Origin: Mycobacterium sp. ITM-2016-00318
GTDB taxonomy: Bacteria; Actinomycetota; Actinomycetes; Mycobacteriales; Mycobacteriaceae
Length of the DNA stretch: 64,000 nucleotides
Reading direction: 5' to 3'
NCBI RefSeq assembly: GCF_002968285.2
Contig: NZ_CP134400.1
Location: 1,736,001 to 1,800,000, forward strand
The notes below the pieces were generated by a model. That model saw only the letters and a list, made by a program, of their open reading frames with translations. It was not told the DNA's origin and did no database searches. Shown here in pieces: positions 1 to 7,924 of the stretch (its first letter is position 1; each line of letters opens with the position of its first letter). The position numbers and the translations under genes are program-made.

Positions 1-834
1 GTCGTCACGAACGTTGCGGGCGCACCTCTGACCTGGGAGCAGGACGCGTCCATCGAGGAGATCGGCCGCATCGCCGAGGCTGCCGACCATCTGGGCTATC
101 ACCACCTGACGTGTAGCGAGCACATCGGTATGCCGGCAACGGAGTCCGGCCGACGCGGGTCGCGGTACTGGGACCCGCTGGCCACCCTGGGCTACGTGTC
201 GGCGCGCACGACGCAGATCCGGTTGGCGACGATGACCCTGGTGCTCGGCTACCACCACCCGCTGGAGATCGTGAAGCGCTACGGCACACTCGATCACGTC
301 AGCGGCGGCCGCGTCATCCTCGGTGTCGGTGTCGGCACGTTGAAGGAGGAGTTCGACCTCCTCGGCGCGCCGTTCGAGGACCGCGGTGAACGCGCCGACG
401 ATGCGCTGCGCGCCCTGCGCGCCGCGCTGCCGAGCAACGAACCGGTGTATGCGGGCAAGTACTACCAGTTCGGCGGGCTCACCGTCGATCCGTGCGCGCT
501 GCAGGCGCACATGCCGATCTGGATCGGCGGCCGCACGCGACGATCGCTGCGGCGCGCGCTCACACTGGCCGAAGGTTGGTGTCCGTTCGGCATCCCCCTC
601 GACACTGCCGCCGAGTGGCTGAAAGCGCGAGAGATTCCGCCGGGGTTCGAGGTGGTGCTGCCTGCGGATCAGCCGCTCGACCCAGTGAAGGAACCCGAGG
701 CGACGGCCGAGACGCTGGCGGCGATGGAGGCGGCGGGAACGACGATCGTTTCCGCGCGGTTCGTCCACCACTCGCTGGAGCACTACCTCGAACAGCTGCA
801 CGCGCTCGCGGAGGTGCATCGCCCAGGCGGTTAG
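1..834 (+). CDS. LLM-class F420-dependent oxidoreductase, 5' truncated by window
   Basis: The reading frame is open from base 1, so the true start lies upstream; an internal ATG at 130 is not the start because coding sequence with family-like residues (IGRIAEAADHLGY) precedes it. Family hallmarks of luciferase-like F420 enzymes are present: ARTTQIRLATMTLVLGYHHP, the SGGRVILGVGVG loop, the EEFDLLGAPFEDRG segment, and MPIWIGGRTRR near the middle. Such enzymes transfer hydride between coenzyme F420 (or FMN) and organic substrates; the substrate cannot be read from sequence. About 277 residues are visible, near the usual length, so little is missing. It is followed after 9 bp by a small membrane-protein gene on the same strand. 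Confidence 0.85.
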   Translation, partial: VVTNVAGAPLTWEQDASIEEIGRIAEAADHLGYHHLTCSEHIGMPATESGRRGSRYWDPLATLGYVSARTTQIRLATMTLVLGYHHPLEIVKRYGTLDHVSGGRVILGVGVGTLKEEFDLLGAPFEDRGERADDALRALRAALPSNEPVYAGKYYQFGGLTVDPCALQAHMPIWIGGRTRRSLRRALTLAEGWCPFGIPLDTAAEWLKAREIPPGFEVVLPADQPLDPVKEPEATAETLAAMEAAGTTIVSARFVHHSLEHYLEQLHALAEVHRPGG

Positions 835-843
835 CGTGGGTGT

Positions 844-1071
844 ATGCGGTTACGCACAGCGGTGGCCCTCGCGGCCATCGTGGTAGCACTCAAGGCCGTG
901 ATCATCGGTGTGGTGGCGCGCGGCCGCTGCGAGCTCATCGGCCGCTGCGGTGACGGCACCGCCTGGTACGTCGGTTCTGGTATCGCCGCAGCGATACTTC
1001 TGGCCCTACTCGTCGTCGCCATCGCCGATGCGCGTTCTTTCGCTGGCGAGCAGAAGTCAGCGCGCGAGTAG
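844..1071 (+). CDS. Small two-helix membrane protein of unknown function
   Basis: This is a 75-residue ORF starting at ATG 844, 9 bp after the preceding stop. Residues about 4-26 (hydrophobic, alanine/valine rich) and about 43-62 form two probable membrane helices. A short loop between them carries two cysteines in the RGRCELIGRCGDG stretch, and the tail is charged. I recognise no family. Convergent to the TetR gene that ends at 1076, so it sits at the end of a plus-strand unit with the oxidoreductase upstream. Composition matches its neighbours. It could be a spurious ORF, but the hydrophobic pattern and tight spacing favour a real gene. Confidence 0.55.
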   Translation: MRLRTAVALAAIVVALKAVIIGVVARGRCELIGRCGDGTAWYVGSGIAAAILLALLVVAIADARSFAGEQKSARE

Positions 1072-1075
1072 GACG

Positions 1076-1687
1076 TCAGCGCGTGCGGCCCGACCGGTCC
1101 GGCGCGAACCCACGCACAACGTGCGCGCGCAGGAAGTCGCCGACCACGCGGGCGTCATCCATATCCAACGCCGCCGACGGGGTGCTGAACAGCGAGAACA
1201 ACATCCGCGCATACCACTCGCCTGCGGCAACCACATCAAGATCTTTACGTACCTCGCCGGTGAGCTTCGCCGCGGCGAGGTAAGGGGCAAGAAAATCCGT
1301 GCACTCGCGTAGCAGCACGGCGGCGTTCTTGGTGAGCAGCAGGCTCACTTCGTCCTCGTCGAAGTAGTCTTCCGGCTCGATGACGCGCCGGGCCCTCGTC
1401 ACGAACACTCCCGCGAGAACCAGTTGGTCCTCCAGCGTCTCGCCTTTGCACATCGCAGAGGCCATCTCGCGGTAGAACTTCTGCGAAGCACCCTCCGCAC
1501 ATGCCTCGACGATCTCGGCCTTGTCGCGGAAGTATTCGTACACCGTGCTGCGGGAGACGTCGGCGGCGCGGGCGATGTCGACGACCGTCGTCTTGTCCAG
1601 ACCGTGCCTGCGGAAGCAGTCGAACGCGGACTCGATGATGAGTTGACGCGTATCCGTGGTGGTCGACGCCGAGGTCACGGCTGTCAT
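1076..1687 (-). CDS. TetR/AcrR family regulator, last gene of the igr-like operon
   Basis: A 203-residue TetR-type repressor. The N-terminal HTH (residues about 13-60) shows the family pattern: LIIESAFDCFRRHGLDKTTV, then DIARAADVSRSTVYEYF and KAEIVEA. The C-terminal ligand domain is divergent as usual. Its ATG overlaps the stop of the Ltp2-like gene in an ATGA junction, so it is translationally coupled to the steroid-type operon and probably controls it. A candidate operator is the imperfect palindrome at 7884-7904 in front of the operon. It is not obviously KstR or KstR2; the palindrome does not match the KstR or KstR2 motifs as I remember them. Confidence 0.88.
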   Translation of the reverse strand: MTAVTSASTTTDTRQLIIESAFDCFRRHGLDKTTVVDIARAADVSRSTVYEYFRDKAEIVEACAEGASQKFYREMASAMCKGETLEDQLVLAGVFVTRARRVIEPEDYFDEDEVSLLLTKNAAVLLRECTDFLAPYLAAAKLTGEVRKDLDVVAAGEWYARMLFSLFSTPSAALDMDDARVVGDFLRAHVVRGFAPDRSGRTR

Positions 1688-2847
1688 TCCGTCGCCAGGA
1701 TCAACGCGCTCGTCGGCACCCCGGTCCCCGAGGTGACCAGGACATGCTCGACATCATCGACCTGGTTGTAAGAGGTGCCGCGTACTTGACGAACTCCCTC
1801 GGTTATTCCGTTCATTCCGTGGATGTATGCCTCGCCGAGAAGGCCGCCATTGGTGTTGATCGGCAGCTCTCCACCGAGCGAGAGTCGCTCGATCGTCGCG
1901 AAGTCCTTCGCCTCCCCGCGCCCGCAGAAGCCGAGCTCTTCCAGTTGTGCGAATACGAACGGGGTGAAGTGGTCGTACAGGAAAGCCGTCTGAATATCCG
2001 TCGGCTTGATACCCGAATCGCGCCAGAGCTTTTCGGCGACCACACCCATCTCCGGCAGCCCGGTGATGTCGTCTCGGTAGTAGCTCGTCATCATCTCGCC
2101 CTCGGCCGCCGCACCCTGCACGGCGGCGGTGACGACCGCCGGTGGCTGCCGCAAATCTCGCGCGCGTTCGACACTCGTCACGACCAGTGCTACGCCGCCG
2201 TCGCTCTCCTGGCAGCAGTCGAGCAGCCGAAGGACGGGCTCGATGACCCATCGTGAGTTCTGGTGGTCCTCGAGTGTGATCGGCCGCTCGTAGAACCACG
2301 CGTCGGGATTGCGTGCCGCGTGGGCGCGGTCGACGACAGAAATCCTGCCGAAATCTTCGTTGGTGACGCCGTACGTGGACATGTACCGCTGTGCATGCAG
2401 CGCGACCCACGCCGCGGGCGTCAGCAGACCGAAAGGTGCGTAGTTCGCCATGAACAACGGGGTCTCACCGGTCGGTCGCGCCGTCGACCCGCCGAAACGA
2501 AAGCCGGACCGTTCGTTGAACGCGCGGTAGCACACCACCGCATTCGCCGTGCCCGTCGCGACAGCCATCGCCGCCTGCACCACGGTGCCTGCCGCCGCCC
2601 CACCGCCGTGATGGACTCGGCTGAAGAACGTCAGGTCACCGATGCCGACGTTGCGGGCGATTTCGATCTCGTCGCTCGTGTCCATCGTGAACGTGACCAT
2701 GCCGTCGATATCGGCGGGCTCGAGACCGGCATCATCAATCGCGGCCTTGACTGCCTCACAGGCGAGTCGGAGTTCACTGCGCCCCGACTCTTTCGAGAAT
2801 TCGGTCTGGCCGATGCCCGCGATGGCGGTCATTCCCGACATGCTCAT
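1684..2847 (-). CDS. Ltp2-like thiolase-fold aldolase (lipid-transfer protein)
   Basis: A 387-residue SCP-x/thiolase-fold protein beginning MSMSGMTAIAGIGQTEFSK. The start was chosen at ATG 2847, which overlaps the upstream MaoC stop (ATGA); the frame extends further upstream but inside that gene. Where a true thiolase carries its nucleophilic Cys, this protein reads VHHGGGAAAGT, so it is unlikely to be a ketothiolase. This is typical of Ltp2-type retro-aldolases, which cleave the C17 side chain as acyl-CoA in complex with a DUF35 protein. A DUF35 gene is three genes upstream. Conserved C-terminal NTNGGLLGEAYIHGMNG motif is intact. The specific substrate (cholesterol versus another steroid or bile-acid chain) is undetermined. 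Confidence 0.85.
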   Translation of the reverse strand: MSMSGMTAIAGIGQTEFSKESGRSELRLACEAVKAAIDDAGLEPADIDGMVTFTMDTSDEIEIARNVGIGDLTFFSRVHHGGGAAAGTVVQAAMAVATGTANAVVCYRAFNERSGFRFGGSTARPTGETPLFMANYAPFGLLTPAAWVALHAQRYMSTYGVTNEDFGRISVVDRAHAARNPDAWFYERPITLEDHQNSRWVIEPVLRLLDCCQESDGGVALVVTSVERARDLRQPPAVVTAAVQGAAAEGEMMTSYYRDDITGLPEMGVVAEKLWRDSGIKPTDIQTAFLYDHFTPFVFAQLEELGFCGRGEAKDFATIERLSLGGELPINTNGGLLGEAYIHGMNGITEGVRQVRGTSYNQVDDVEHVLVTSGTGVPTSALILATE

Positions 2848-3290
2848 TTTTCGAGCAGGCTCACGGTCGCGGTTCCCGACACATGGTCGCCGAGGCTGTT
2901 GGCGCCCCTGAACTCGACCTCGATGAGACCCTCGCCGTCGACGCCCTCGGTCTTGCCGGTGACGGTGCCGGTGAATCGCAGTGGGTCGTTGGGGAAGGCA
3001 GGGACGCCGAGCCGAATGGCGAGCTTCTTCACCATCGCCTCGGGGCCCGCCCAGTCGGTGAGGAACCGCACACACAGTCCGTTGGTGGTGAGGATGTTCA
3101 TGAACATGTTCGGCGAGCCCTGCTTTTTCGCGAACTCCGGATCGTGATGCACGGGCATGAAGTCGCGCGACGCGATCGCGCCCGCAACGATGACCGTTGC
3201 GGTGACGGGGATCTCGAGCGGCACGACCTCGTCTCCGACGTTGATGTGGCGCCAGTCCAGAGTGGTGGTGCGGAACTCGATGGTCGTCAT
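2844..3290 (-). CDS. MaoC-like hydratase small subunit (ChsH1-like)
   Basis: A 148-residue single hot-dog-fold protein starting at ATG 3290, overlapping the stop of the preceding dehydrogenase gene (ATGA). It contains the MaoC hydratase-2 pattern SRDFMPVHHDPEFAKKQGSPN, with Asp/His in the positions expected for catalysis, and NMFMNILTTNG after it. In the Mycobacterium tuberculosis igr operon, ChsH1 pairs with the MaoC half of ChsH2 to hydrate a steroid-enoyl-CoA. Here the matching partner is the separate 4813-5388 gene. Followed immediately by the Ltp2-like gene, as in igr. Confidence 0.83.
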   Translation of the reverse strand: MTTIEFRTTTLDWRHINVGDEVVPLEIPVTATVIVAGAIASRDFMPVHHDPEFAKKQGSPNMFMNILTTNGLCVRFLTDWAGPEAMVKKLAIRLGVPAFPNDPLRFTGTVTGKTEGVDGEGLIEVEFRGANSLGDHVSGTATVSLLEK

Positions 3291-4396
3291 GCTGGTCCTC
3301 CTACGTATGAGGCGCCGAGGCGCGCCAACTGTGCTGAGGCCGACCCGAGCGTCAGCTCGTTGTGCTTGGCCCACAGGAAGTACCGGGATAGGGGATAGGT
3401 GATGTCGATGCCGATTCCACCGTGCACCTGCTGGGCGGTCGCGGTGACCCGCGAACCGGCTTCTGCCGCCCAGAATTTCGCGACGGCGGCGTGCCGGCCC
3501 GGCGGCCCGCCCTGGTCGAGGTGCCATGCGGCTTGCCACATGGTCCACCGGATGGCCTCGACGTCGATGAAGGCGTCTGCCATCCGCTGCTGCACGGCCT
3601 GGAAGCTGCCGATCGGCCTGCCGAACTGCTCGCGCTCGGTGGTGTAGGACGCAGCCAGCTTCAGTGCGCGCTCGGTGACGCCGAGTTGGATCGCACACAG
3701 CCCGACCAGCGCACGCGCATACAGCGATTCGAGTATTTCCCAGCCGCCTGTGAGCCGCTCGGCTGCGACGGCACCGTCCAGGAACACGTCGGCGTGCGGC
3801 TCGCCGTTCGTCGTCACGACGGACCGAATGTCCACGCCCGCGGCATCGGTGTCGAGCAGGAAGACGCCGACCTCACCGCCGTCAAGCGCAGCCGGGATGA
3901 GCATCGTCTGTGCAAGCTGTGCCGCCGGCACCAACTCCTTGACACCGTCGAGACGCCAACCATCGCCGTCGCGCCGAGCGGTCGTGACCGGCGCGGTGGG
4001 GTCGGAGCGGCCCGGTTCCGCAAGGCCCGCAGTGAGCAACAACGACCCGTCGACGACGGCGGGCAGGTATCGCTTGTGCTGGGCATCGTCACCGAAGCGG
4101 GCGATGGTGTCGGCACCGAGCAGCAGGGTCGCGTAGACGGGCACCGGCGCAACAGCCCAGCCCACTTCCGCGAGCAGCACGGCGAGCTCCACGAAGCCTT
4201 GGCCGCTGCCACCTACGCTCTCGGGCAACGAAATCCCCAGCAGGTCGGCCGCCGCAAGTTCGCGCCACAACGCCTCGTCGTGGCGCACGTCGCCGGCTTC
4301 CAGCTCGGTGAGGTGTTCGGGTGTGGCACGGTGCTCGAAGAGCTGACGCGCCACCTTGGCAACGGTCTCCTGGTCCTGCGTGAAGGCGAAATCCAT
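3287..4396 (-). CDS. Acyl-CoA dehydrogenase (ChsE1/FadE28-like subunit)
   Basis: A 369-residue acyl-CoA dehydrogenase. Visible family signatures are DFAFTQDQETVAKVARQLF at the N-terminus, the REQFGRPIGSFQAVQQRMAD block near residue 255, and TAQQVHGGIGIDITYPL in the C-terminal FAD-binding region. Its size and its pairing with a second dehydrogenase (5385-6584) suggest the alpha2beta2 steroid acyl-CoA dehydrogenases such as ChsE1-ChsE2, which oxidise the shortened steroid side chain. Gap to the upstream DUF35 gene is 6 bp and its stop overlaps the MaoC gene. The order differs from igr, where the two dehydrogenases are adjacent. Confidence 0.85.
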   Translation of the reverse strand: MDFAFTQDQETVAKVARQLFEHRATPEHLTELEAGDVRHDEALWRELAAADLLGISLPESVGGSGQGFVELAVLLAEVGWAVAPVPVYATLLLGADTIARFGDDAQHKRYLPAVVDGSLLLTAGLAEPGRSDPTAPVTTARRDGDGWRLDGVKELVPAAQLAQTMLIPAALDGGEVGVFLLDTDAAGVDIRSVVTTNGEPHADVFLDGAVAAERLTGGWEILESLYARALVGLCAIQLGVTERALKLAASYTTEREQFGRPIGSFQAVQQRMADAFIDVEAIRWTMWQAAWHLDQGGPPGRHAAVAKFWAAEAGSRVTATAQQVHGGIGIDITYPLSRYFLWAKHNELTLGSASAQLARLGASYVGGPA

Positions 4397-4402
4397 GAGC
4401 GT

Positions 4403-4813
4403 CTACCGGGCCGGACGAAACTGGTGTAGCACGAGGTCTTTTCCGTCGAGGGTGTCGAATGTCTCGTAGAACACCTCGACAGGCATGCCGACCTCGACGT
4501 CCGCGGGTGCGATCTCGCACAGGTTCGACACCAACCGCACGCCCTCCTCGAGTTCGACGAGCGCGACAATGTACGGATATTCCATCAACGGCATCGGCGG
4601 GTGCTGCGGCATCACGTAGCTGTATACGGTGCCGCGACCGCTGGCCTCGACGGTGTCCCAGTCAAGGGAGTTGCACGCCGGGCACATCGGTCGGGCCGGC
4701 TGCCGCAAGGCATGACATCGCGCGCATCGCTGGATCAGCAACTTGTTCTCGCGTAGCCCGTTCCAGAAGAACTCGGTATCCGGGCTGATCGTCGGCGCCA
4801 GTCTCGTCGCCAT
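4403..4813 (-). CDS. DUF35 OB-fold / zinc-ribbon acyl-CoA-binding protein
   Basis: A 136-residue protein with the two-part DUF35 design. A rubredoxin-like zinc ribbon carries RCARCHALRQPARPMCPAC (four Cys as two CxxC pairs, residues about 29-47). An OB fold follows, ending near VRLVSNLC. In ChsH2 of M. tuberculosis this domain is the C-terminal half of a MaoC-DUF35 fusion and binds Ltp2 to form the retro-aldolase. Here it is a free gene. Its ATG overlaps the stop of the upstream MaoC gene by one base (TGATG), so the split is a clean gene boundary rather than a frameshift artefact. Probably the Ltp2 partner. Confidence 0.85.
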   Translation of the reverse strand: MATRLAPTISPDTEFFWNGLRENKLLIQRCARCHALRQPARPMCPACNSLDWDTVEASGRGTVYSYVMPQHPPMPLMEYPYIVALVELEEGVRLVSNLCEIAPADVEVGMPVEVFYETFDTLDGKDLVLHQFRPAR

Positions 4814-5388
4814 CAGGCCCCAGCCGTTCCGGCGGGGGCCCCCGTCTTGAACCGGAAGACTCGAAACCGTTGTCGTCCCAGAACTTCACCGTTCTGGTCG
4901 GTGTATGCGGACAGCCACGTGACGAAGTGGCCGGCACCGAGCGAGGTGTTCTTCTCGTCGGAGATGTCCTCGTACACTGTCGTCACCGAGATGACGTCAC
5001 CGAGGCGCGGATAACGCTCGATCTCGAACTCCGAGTTGGTCGCCACGATCCCGGTGAACCCCGCGTCATTGATGAACTCCGCCGGGTTGTTGTCCTTGTC
5101 GATTTCAATCGGAACACCGCCCCGCTCGGCGATTCCCTCGATCTTGGGCGCGGGCATGGTCCACGCCTGCAGCATCACCGGCGGTGAGACGATGCCGCCG
5201 AACCTCGACTTCTCCGCGAACTCCGGATCGAGATAAACGGGGTTCATGTCGGCGAGCGCATGGGCCCAATGGCGGATCATCGGTTGGTTCACCGGGTCCG
5301 GTGCAACGGTCGGCTTGCCGGATCCGCCCGTCGGCTTGCCGATGAGCGCGTCCAACTTCTCGCGAAACTCGGTGCTGTCCATCGTCAC
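4813..5388 (-). CDS. MaoC-like hydratase, equivalent to N-terminal half of ChsH2
   Basis: A 191-residue hot-dog-fold hydratase. It shows IRHWAHALADMNPVYLDPEF, FGGIVSPPVMLQAW and, at the end, GRQRFRVFRFK, which is the kind of sequence that leads into DUF35 in fused ChsH2 proteins. It presumably forms a heterocomplex with the ChsH1-like protein to hydrate an enoyl-CoA of a steroid side chain. The start ATG at 5388 overlaps the stop of the upstream dehydrogenase (ATGA). Length is that of a stand-alone domain, so the separation from DUF35 is real. Confidence 0.83.
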   Translation of the reverse strand: MTMDSTEFREKLDALIGKPTGGSGKPTVAPDPVNQPMIRHWAHALADMNPVYLDPEFAEKSRFGGIVSPPVMLQAWTMPAPKIEGIAERGGVPIEIDKDNNPAEFINDAGFTGIVATNSEFEIERYPRLGDVISVTTVYEDISDEKNTSLGAGHFVTWLSAYTDQNGEVLGRQRFRVFRFKTGAPAGTAGA

Positions 5389-6584
5389 TTGGCGTCTCCG
5401 TTCTGATTCGCTCGAAGGTCCCGTGGTGCGCGCGGCATGAAAAGGCCTGCCATCGCGATGATGTCGCGCTGCAATTCATTGGCGCCGCCGCCGAAGGTGT
5501 TGATGACCGCGATGCGGTAGGCGGATTCCAGCGCGCCACCCAGCGGTGCGTCCTCGCCCCGTCGGACGCCGCTGCGGTCCAGCACCTCCAGCAGTCCGCG
5601 GGCCGCCTGCTGCGTCAGTTCGGTGCCGAACACCTTGACCGCCGACGCTTCGCCCATCCCGAGTTCGCCCTTGGTCATCGCCGCGTTGACCCGTAGGTTC
5701 ATGATCTTGTAGGCGGCAACCTGTGCTTCGACACGGGCCAGCGCATGCTGCACCCAGGGCTGGTCGATCACGCGTGCGCCGTCCAGTTCGGTGGCCTGTG
5801 CCCAGGCCAGCGTCTTCTCGAACAGCGGCTCGAGCGCACCCATGTTTCCGAGCGCCGCGCGTTCGAAGTTCAACTGCGTGGTGATCAGCCGCCAGCCCTC
5901 GTTCTCGCCGCCGACGATGGCCGTAGCAGGTACGCGGACGTCGTCGTAGAACGTGTAGAACGTCGACACTCCCGGCATGGTGTGCAGCGGCCTGTACGAG
6001 AAGCCGGGCGACGATGTCGGCACGATGAAGATCGAGATTCCCTTGTGTTTCTTCACGGTGGGATCGGTTCGCGCCGCCAGCCAGATGTAGTCCGCGTACG
6101 CCGCACCGCTGGTGAACATCTTCTGGCCGTTGATGACGTAGTCGTCGCCGTCCCGCACGGCGCTTGTGCGCAACGACGCCAGATCGCTGCCTGCCGACGG
6201 CTCGGAGTAGCCGATCGCGAACTCGACTGTGCCGTCGAGAATGGACGGCAGGAACTTCTGCTTCTGCTCCTCGGTGCCGTAGTGCGCGAGCGTCGGCCCG
6301 ACGGTGTTGAGGGTGACCAGCGGAATGGGCGTGTTCAGCCGTTGCGCCTCTTCGAAGAAGATGAACTGTTCGAGTGCGGTGAACCCGCGGCCGCCGTATT
6401 CCTTCGGCCAGCCGACGCCGAGCAGGTTGGCGGCTCCGAGTGCTCGCACGCAGTCCCTGACCGCGTCCGCGCCTTCCATGCGGTCCGCGACCGCGGCGAT
6501 GCGGTCGGGCGACATCACGGCTTCCAGTGACGACCGGATCTCTTTGCGCAATTGCTTCTGTTCAGGGGTGAAATCGAGATGCAT
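5385..6584 (-). CDS. Acyl-CoA dehydrogenase (ChsE2/FadE29-like subunit)
   Basis: A 399-residue acyl-CoA dehydrogenase starting MHLDFTPEQKQLRKEIR. It contains GVGWPKEYGGRGFTALEQ, GYSEPSAGSDLASLRT (FAD/acyl-CoA contact region) and the C-terminal NTFGGGANELQRDIIA. Length and motifs fit the FadE29/ChsE2 class. With the 369-residue partner encoded downstream it would form a heteromeric dehydrogenase for side-chain beta-oxidation. Start ATG at 6584 lies 3 bp after the P450 stop, so the two are co-transcribed. No defects seen. Confidence 0.87.
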   Translation of the reverse strand: MHLDFTPEQKQLRKEIRSSLEAVMSPDRIAAVADRMEGADAVRDCVRALGAANLLGVGWPKEYGGRGFTALEQFIFFEEAQRLNTPIPLVTLNTVGPTLAHYGTEEQKQKFLPSILDGTVEFAIGYSEPSAGSDLASLRTSAVRDGDDYVINGQKMFTSGAAYADYIWLAARTDPTVKKHKGISIFIVPTSSPGFSYRPLHTMPGVSTFYTFYDDVRVPATAIVGGENEGWRLITTQLNFERAALGNMGALEPLFEKTLAWAQATELDGARVIDQPWVQHALARVEAQVAAYKIMNLRVNAAMTKGELGMGEASAVKVFGTELTQQAARGLLEVLDRSGVRRGEDAPLGGALESAYRIAVINTFGGGANELQRDIIAMAGLFMPRAPRDLRANQNGDAK

Positions 6585-6587
6585 GTG

Positions 6588-7766
6588 TCAGTCCGATCCG
6601 AGCCGTACAGGCATGCGCTTGACGCCGGGCACCATGGTGGCTCTCATCCGGTCGACATCGCCGACGAGCTGCAGCTCGGGGTATCGCCCCAGCAGCACCT
6701 CGAAGAAGACGCGTGCCTCCAGCCTGGCCAGTTGAGCTCCGATGCAGGAATGTTCTCCGCAGCCGAACGCGATGTGCGGGTTGGGGTGTCGCCTGATGTC
6801 GAACTCCTCGGCGTTTGACCCGAATATCTCCTCGTCCCTGTTGGCGGAGCCGTAGAGCATGACGACCACGTCGCCCTCGCGAATTCGTTGTCCGCGGATC
6901 TCGACGTCTGCTGTCGCCGCCCTTGCCATGTGTGTCACGGGCGTCGTCCAGCGCAGCATCTCTTCGACGGCGCCGGGGATCAGCGACGGATCGTCGACCA
7001 GTTGCCGACACTGCTGCGGGTGGTCGATGAGGGCCAACGTGCCGAGCGCGATCAGGTTGCGCGTCGTTTCGTTACCCGCGACCAGCAGGAGGAAGGCGAA
7101 ATTCAACAGGTCTTCGTCGGTCAGCTTCGCCCCGTCGACCTCGGCGGCGGTGAGCACCGACAGCATGTCGTTGCGCGGCTCGGCGCGCCGAGCGGCGATC
7201 AACTCCTGAAAGTAGCCGAACAGCTCACCGACGGCGACGAGCGCATCCTGTTCGATCTCGGGATCGGCGCTTCCGGTGCACGCGTCCGACCATCGGCGGA
7301 ACCGCTCCCAGTCGTCGGGCGGGGCGCCGAGCAGTTCGGCGATCATCCGCGTCGGCAGGGGCGCGGCGAGCTCTTCGGCGAACTCATGGGTGGACCCGGA
7401 GCTGACATCATCCAGGACGGCGTAGACGATCTCGCGGACCTTCGGCTCGAGAATCGACACCTGCCGCCGGGTGAATCCCGTGTTGATCAACTTGCGGAGC
7501 TGCCGATGCCGCGGCGGATCGGTGAAGATCAGGTTTCCCTCCTGCACCGGGTTCGGCATCACGGGATCGGGGATGGTGATGCCCTTGGTGGAGGAGAACG
7601 TGTTCGGGTTCGTCGACACGTACCGGATGTCTTCGTACTTGAGCAGCGCCCAGAATTTCGTGACGTCGTTCCAGCACACCGGCGCAGTGGCGCGCAGCTC
7701 TTTGTACGCGGGATACGGATCTCCGATGAAGAAGTCTGGGGAATGCAGTGGAAACGTTGTGGGCAC
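6588..7766 (-). CDS. Cytochrome P450, first gene of the steroid-type operon
   Basis: A 392-residue soluble P450. Hallmarks are the I-helix AGNETTR, ExxR in EEMLRW, and the haem loop FGCGEHSCIGAQLAR with ligand Cys near residue 341. In the igr/kstR regulon the equivalent position is held by cyp125, which oxidises the terminal methyl of the cholesterol chain; this protein looks more like the general CYP125/CYP142 neighbourhood than a clear orthologue of either. GTG start at 7766 is supported by a strong GAGGAGG ribosome-binding site five bases upstream. Leads a run of eight tightly packed genes. Confidence 0.88.
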   Translation of the reverse strand: MPTTFPLHSPDFFIGDPYPAYKELRATAPVCWNDVTKFWALLKYEDIRYVSTNPNTFSSTKGITIPDPVMPNPVQEGNLIFTDPPRHRQLRKLINTGFTRRQVSILEPKVREIVYAVLDDVSSGSTHEFAEELAAPLPTRMIAELLGAPPDDWERFRRWSDACTGSADPEIEQDALVAVGELFGYFQELIAARRAEPRNDMLSVLTAAEVDGAKLTDEDLLNFAFLLLVAGNETTRNLIALGTLALIDHPQQCRQLVDDPSLIPGAVEEMLRWTTPVTHMARAATADVEIRGQRIREGDVVVMLYGSANRDEEIFGSNAEEFDIRRHPNPHIAFGCGEHSCIGAQLARLEARVFFEVLLGRYPELQLVGDVDRMRATMVPGVKRMPVRLGSD

Positions 7767-7883
7767 CAGGGCCTCCTCGACACCATCGTCGGACAGATCA
7801 ACGATGGGTGTCCGATGACTCTTGTCTACTCGCCGCGGATATTGCTGTCAATCCCCCTCATTGACGAGCCATGTCCGACAGGT

Positions 7884-7904
7884 GTAGACCAAGTGTTGGT
7901 CCAC
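7884..7904. promoter_or_regulatory. Imperfect palindrome between the P450 operon and the aldehyde dehydrogenase gene
   Basis: Arms GTAGACCAA and TTGGTCCAC (8 of 9 bases pair) flank a GTG spacer. It lies in the 158-bp divergent intergenic region, 20 bp before the aldehyde dehydrogenase start and about 120 bp before the P450 start. Size and symmetry suit a TetR dimer, and a TetR gene ends the operon. Assignment to that protein is inference. Confidence 0.45.
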
Positions 7905-7924
7905 TAGCTCGGTGAGGAGCCGGT

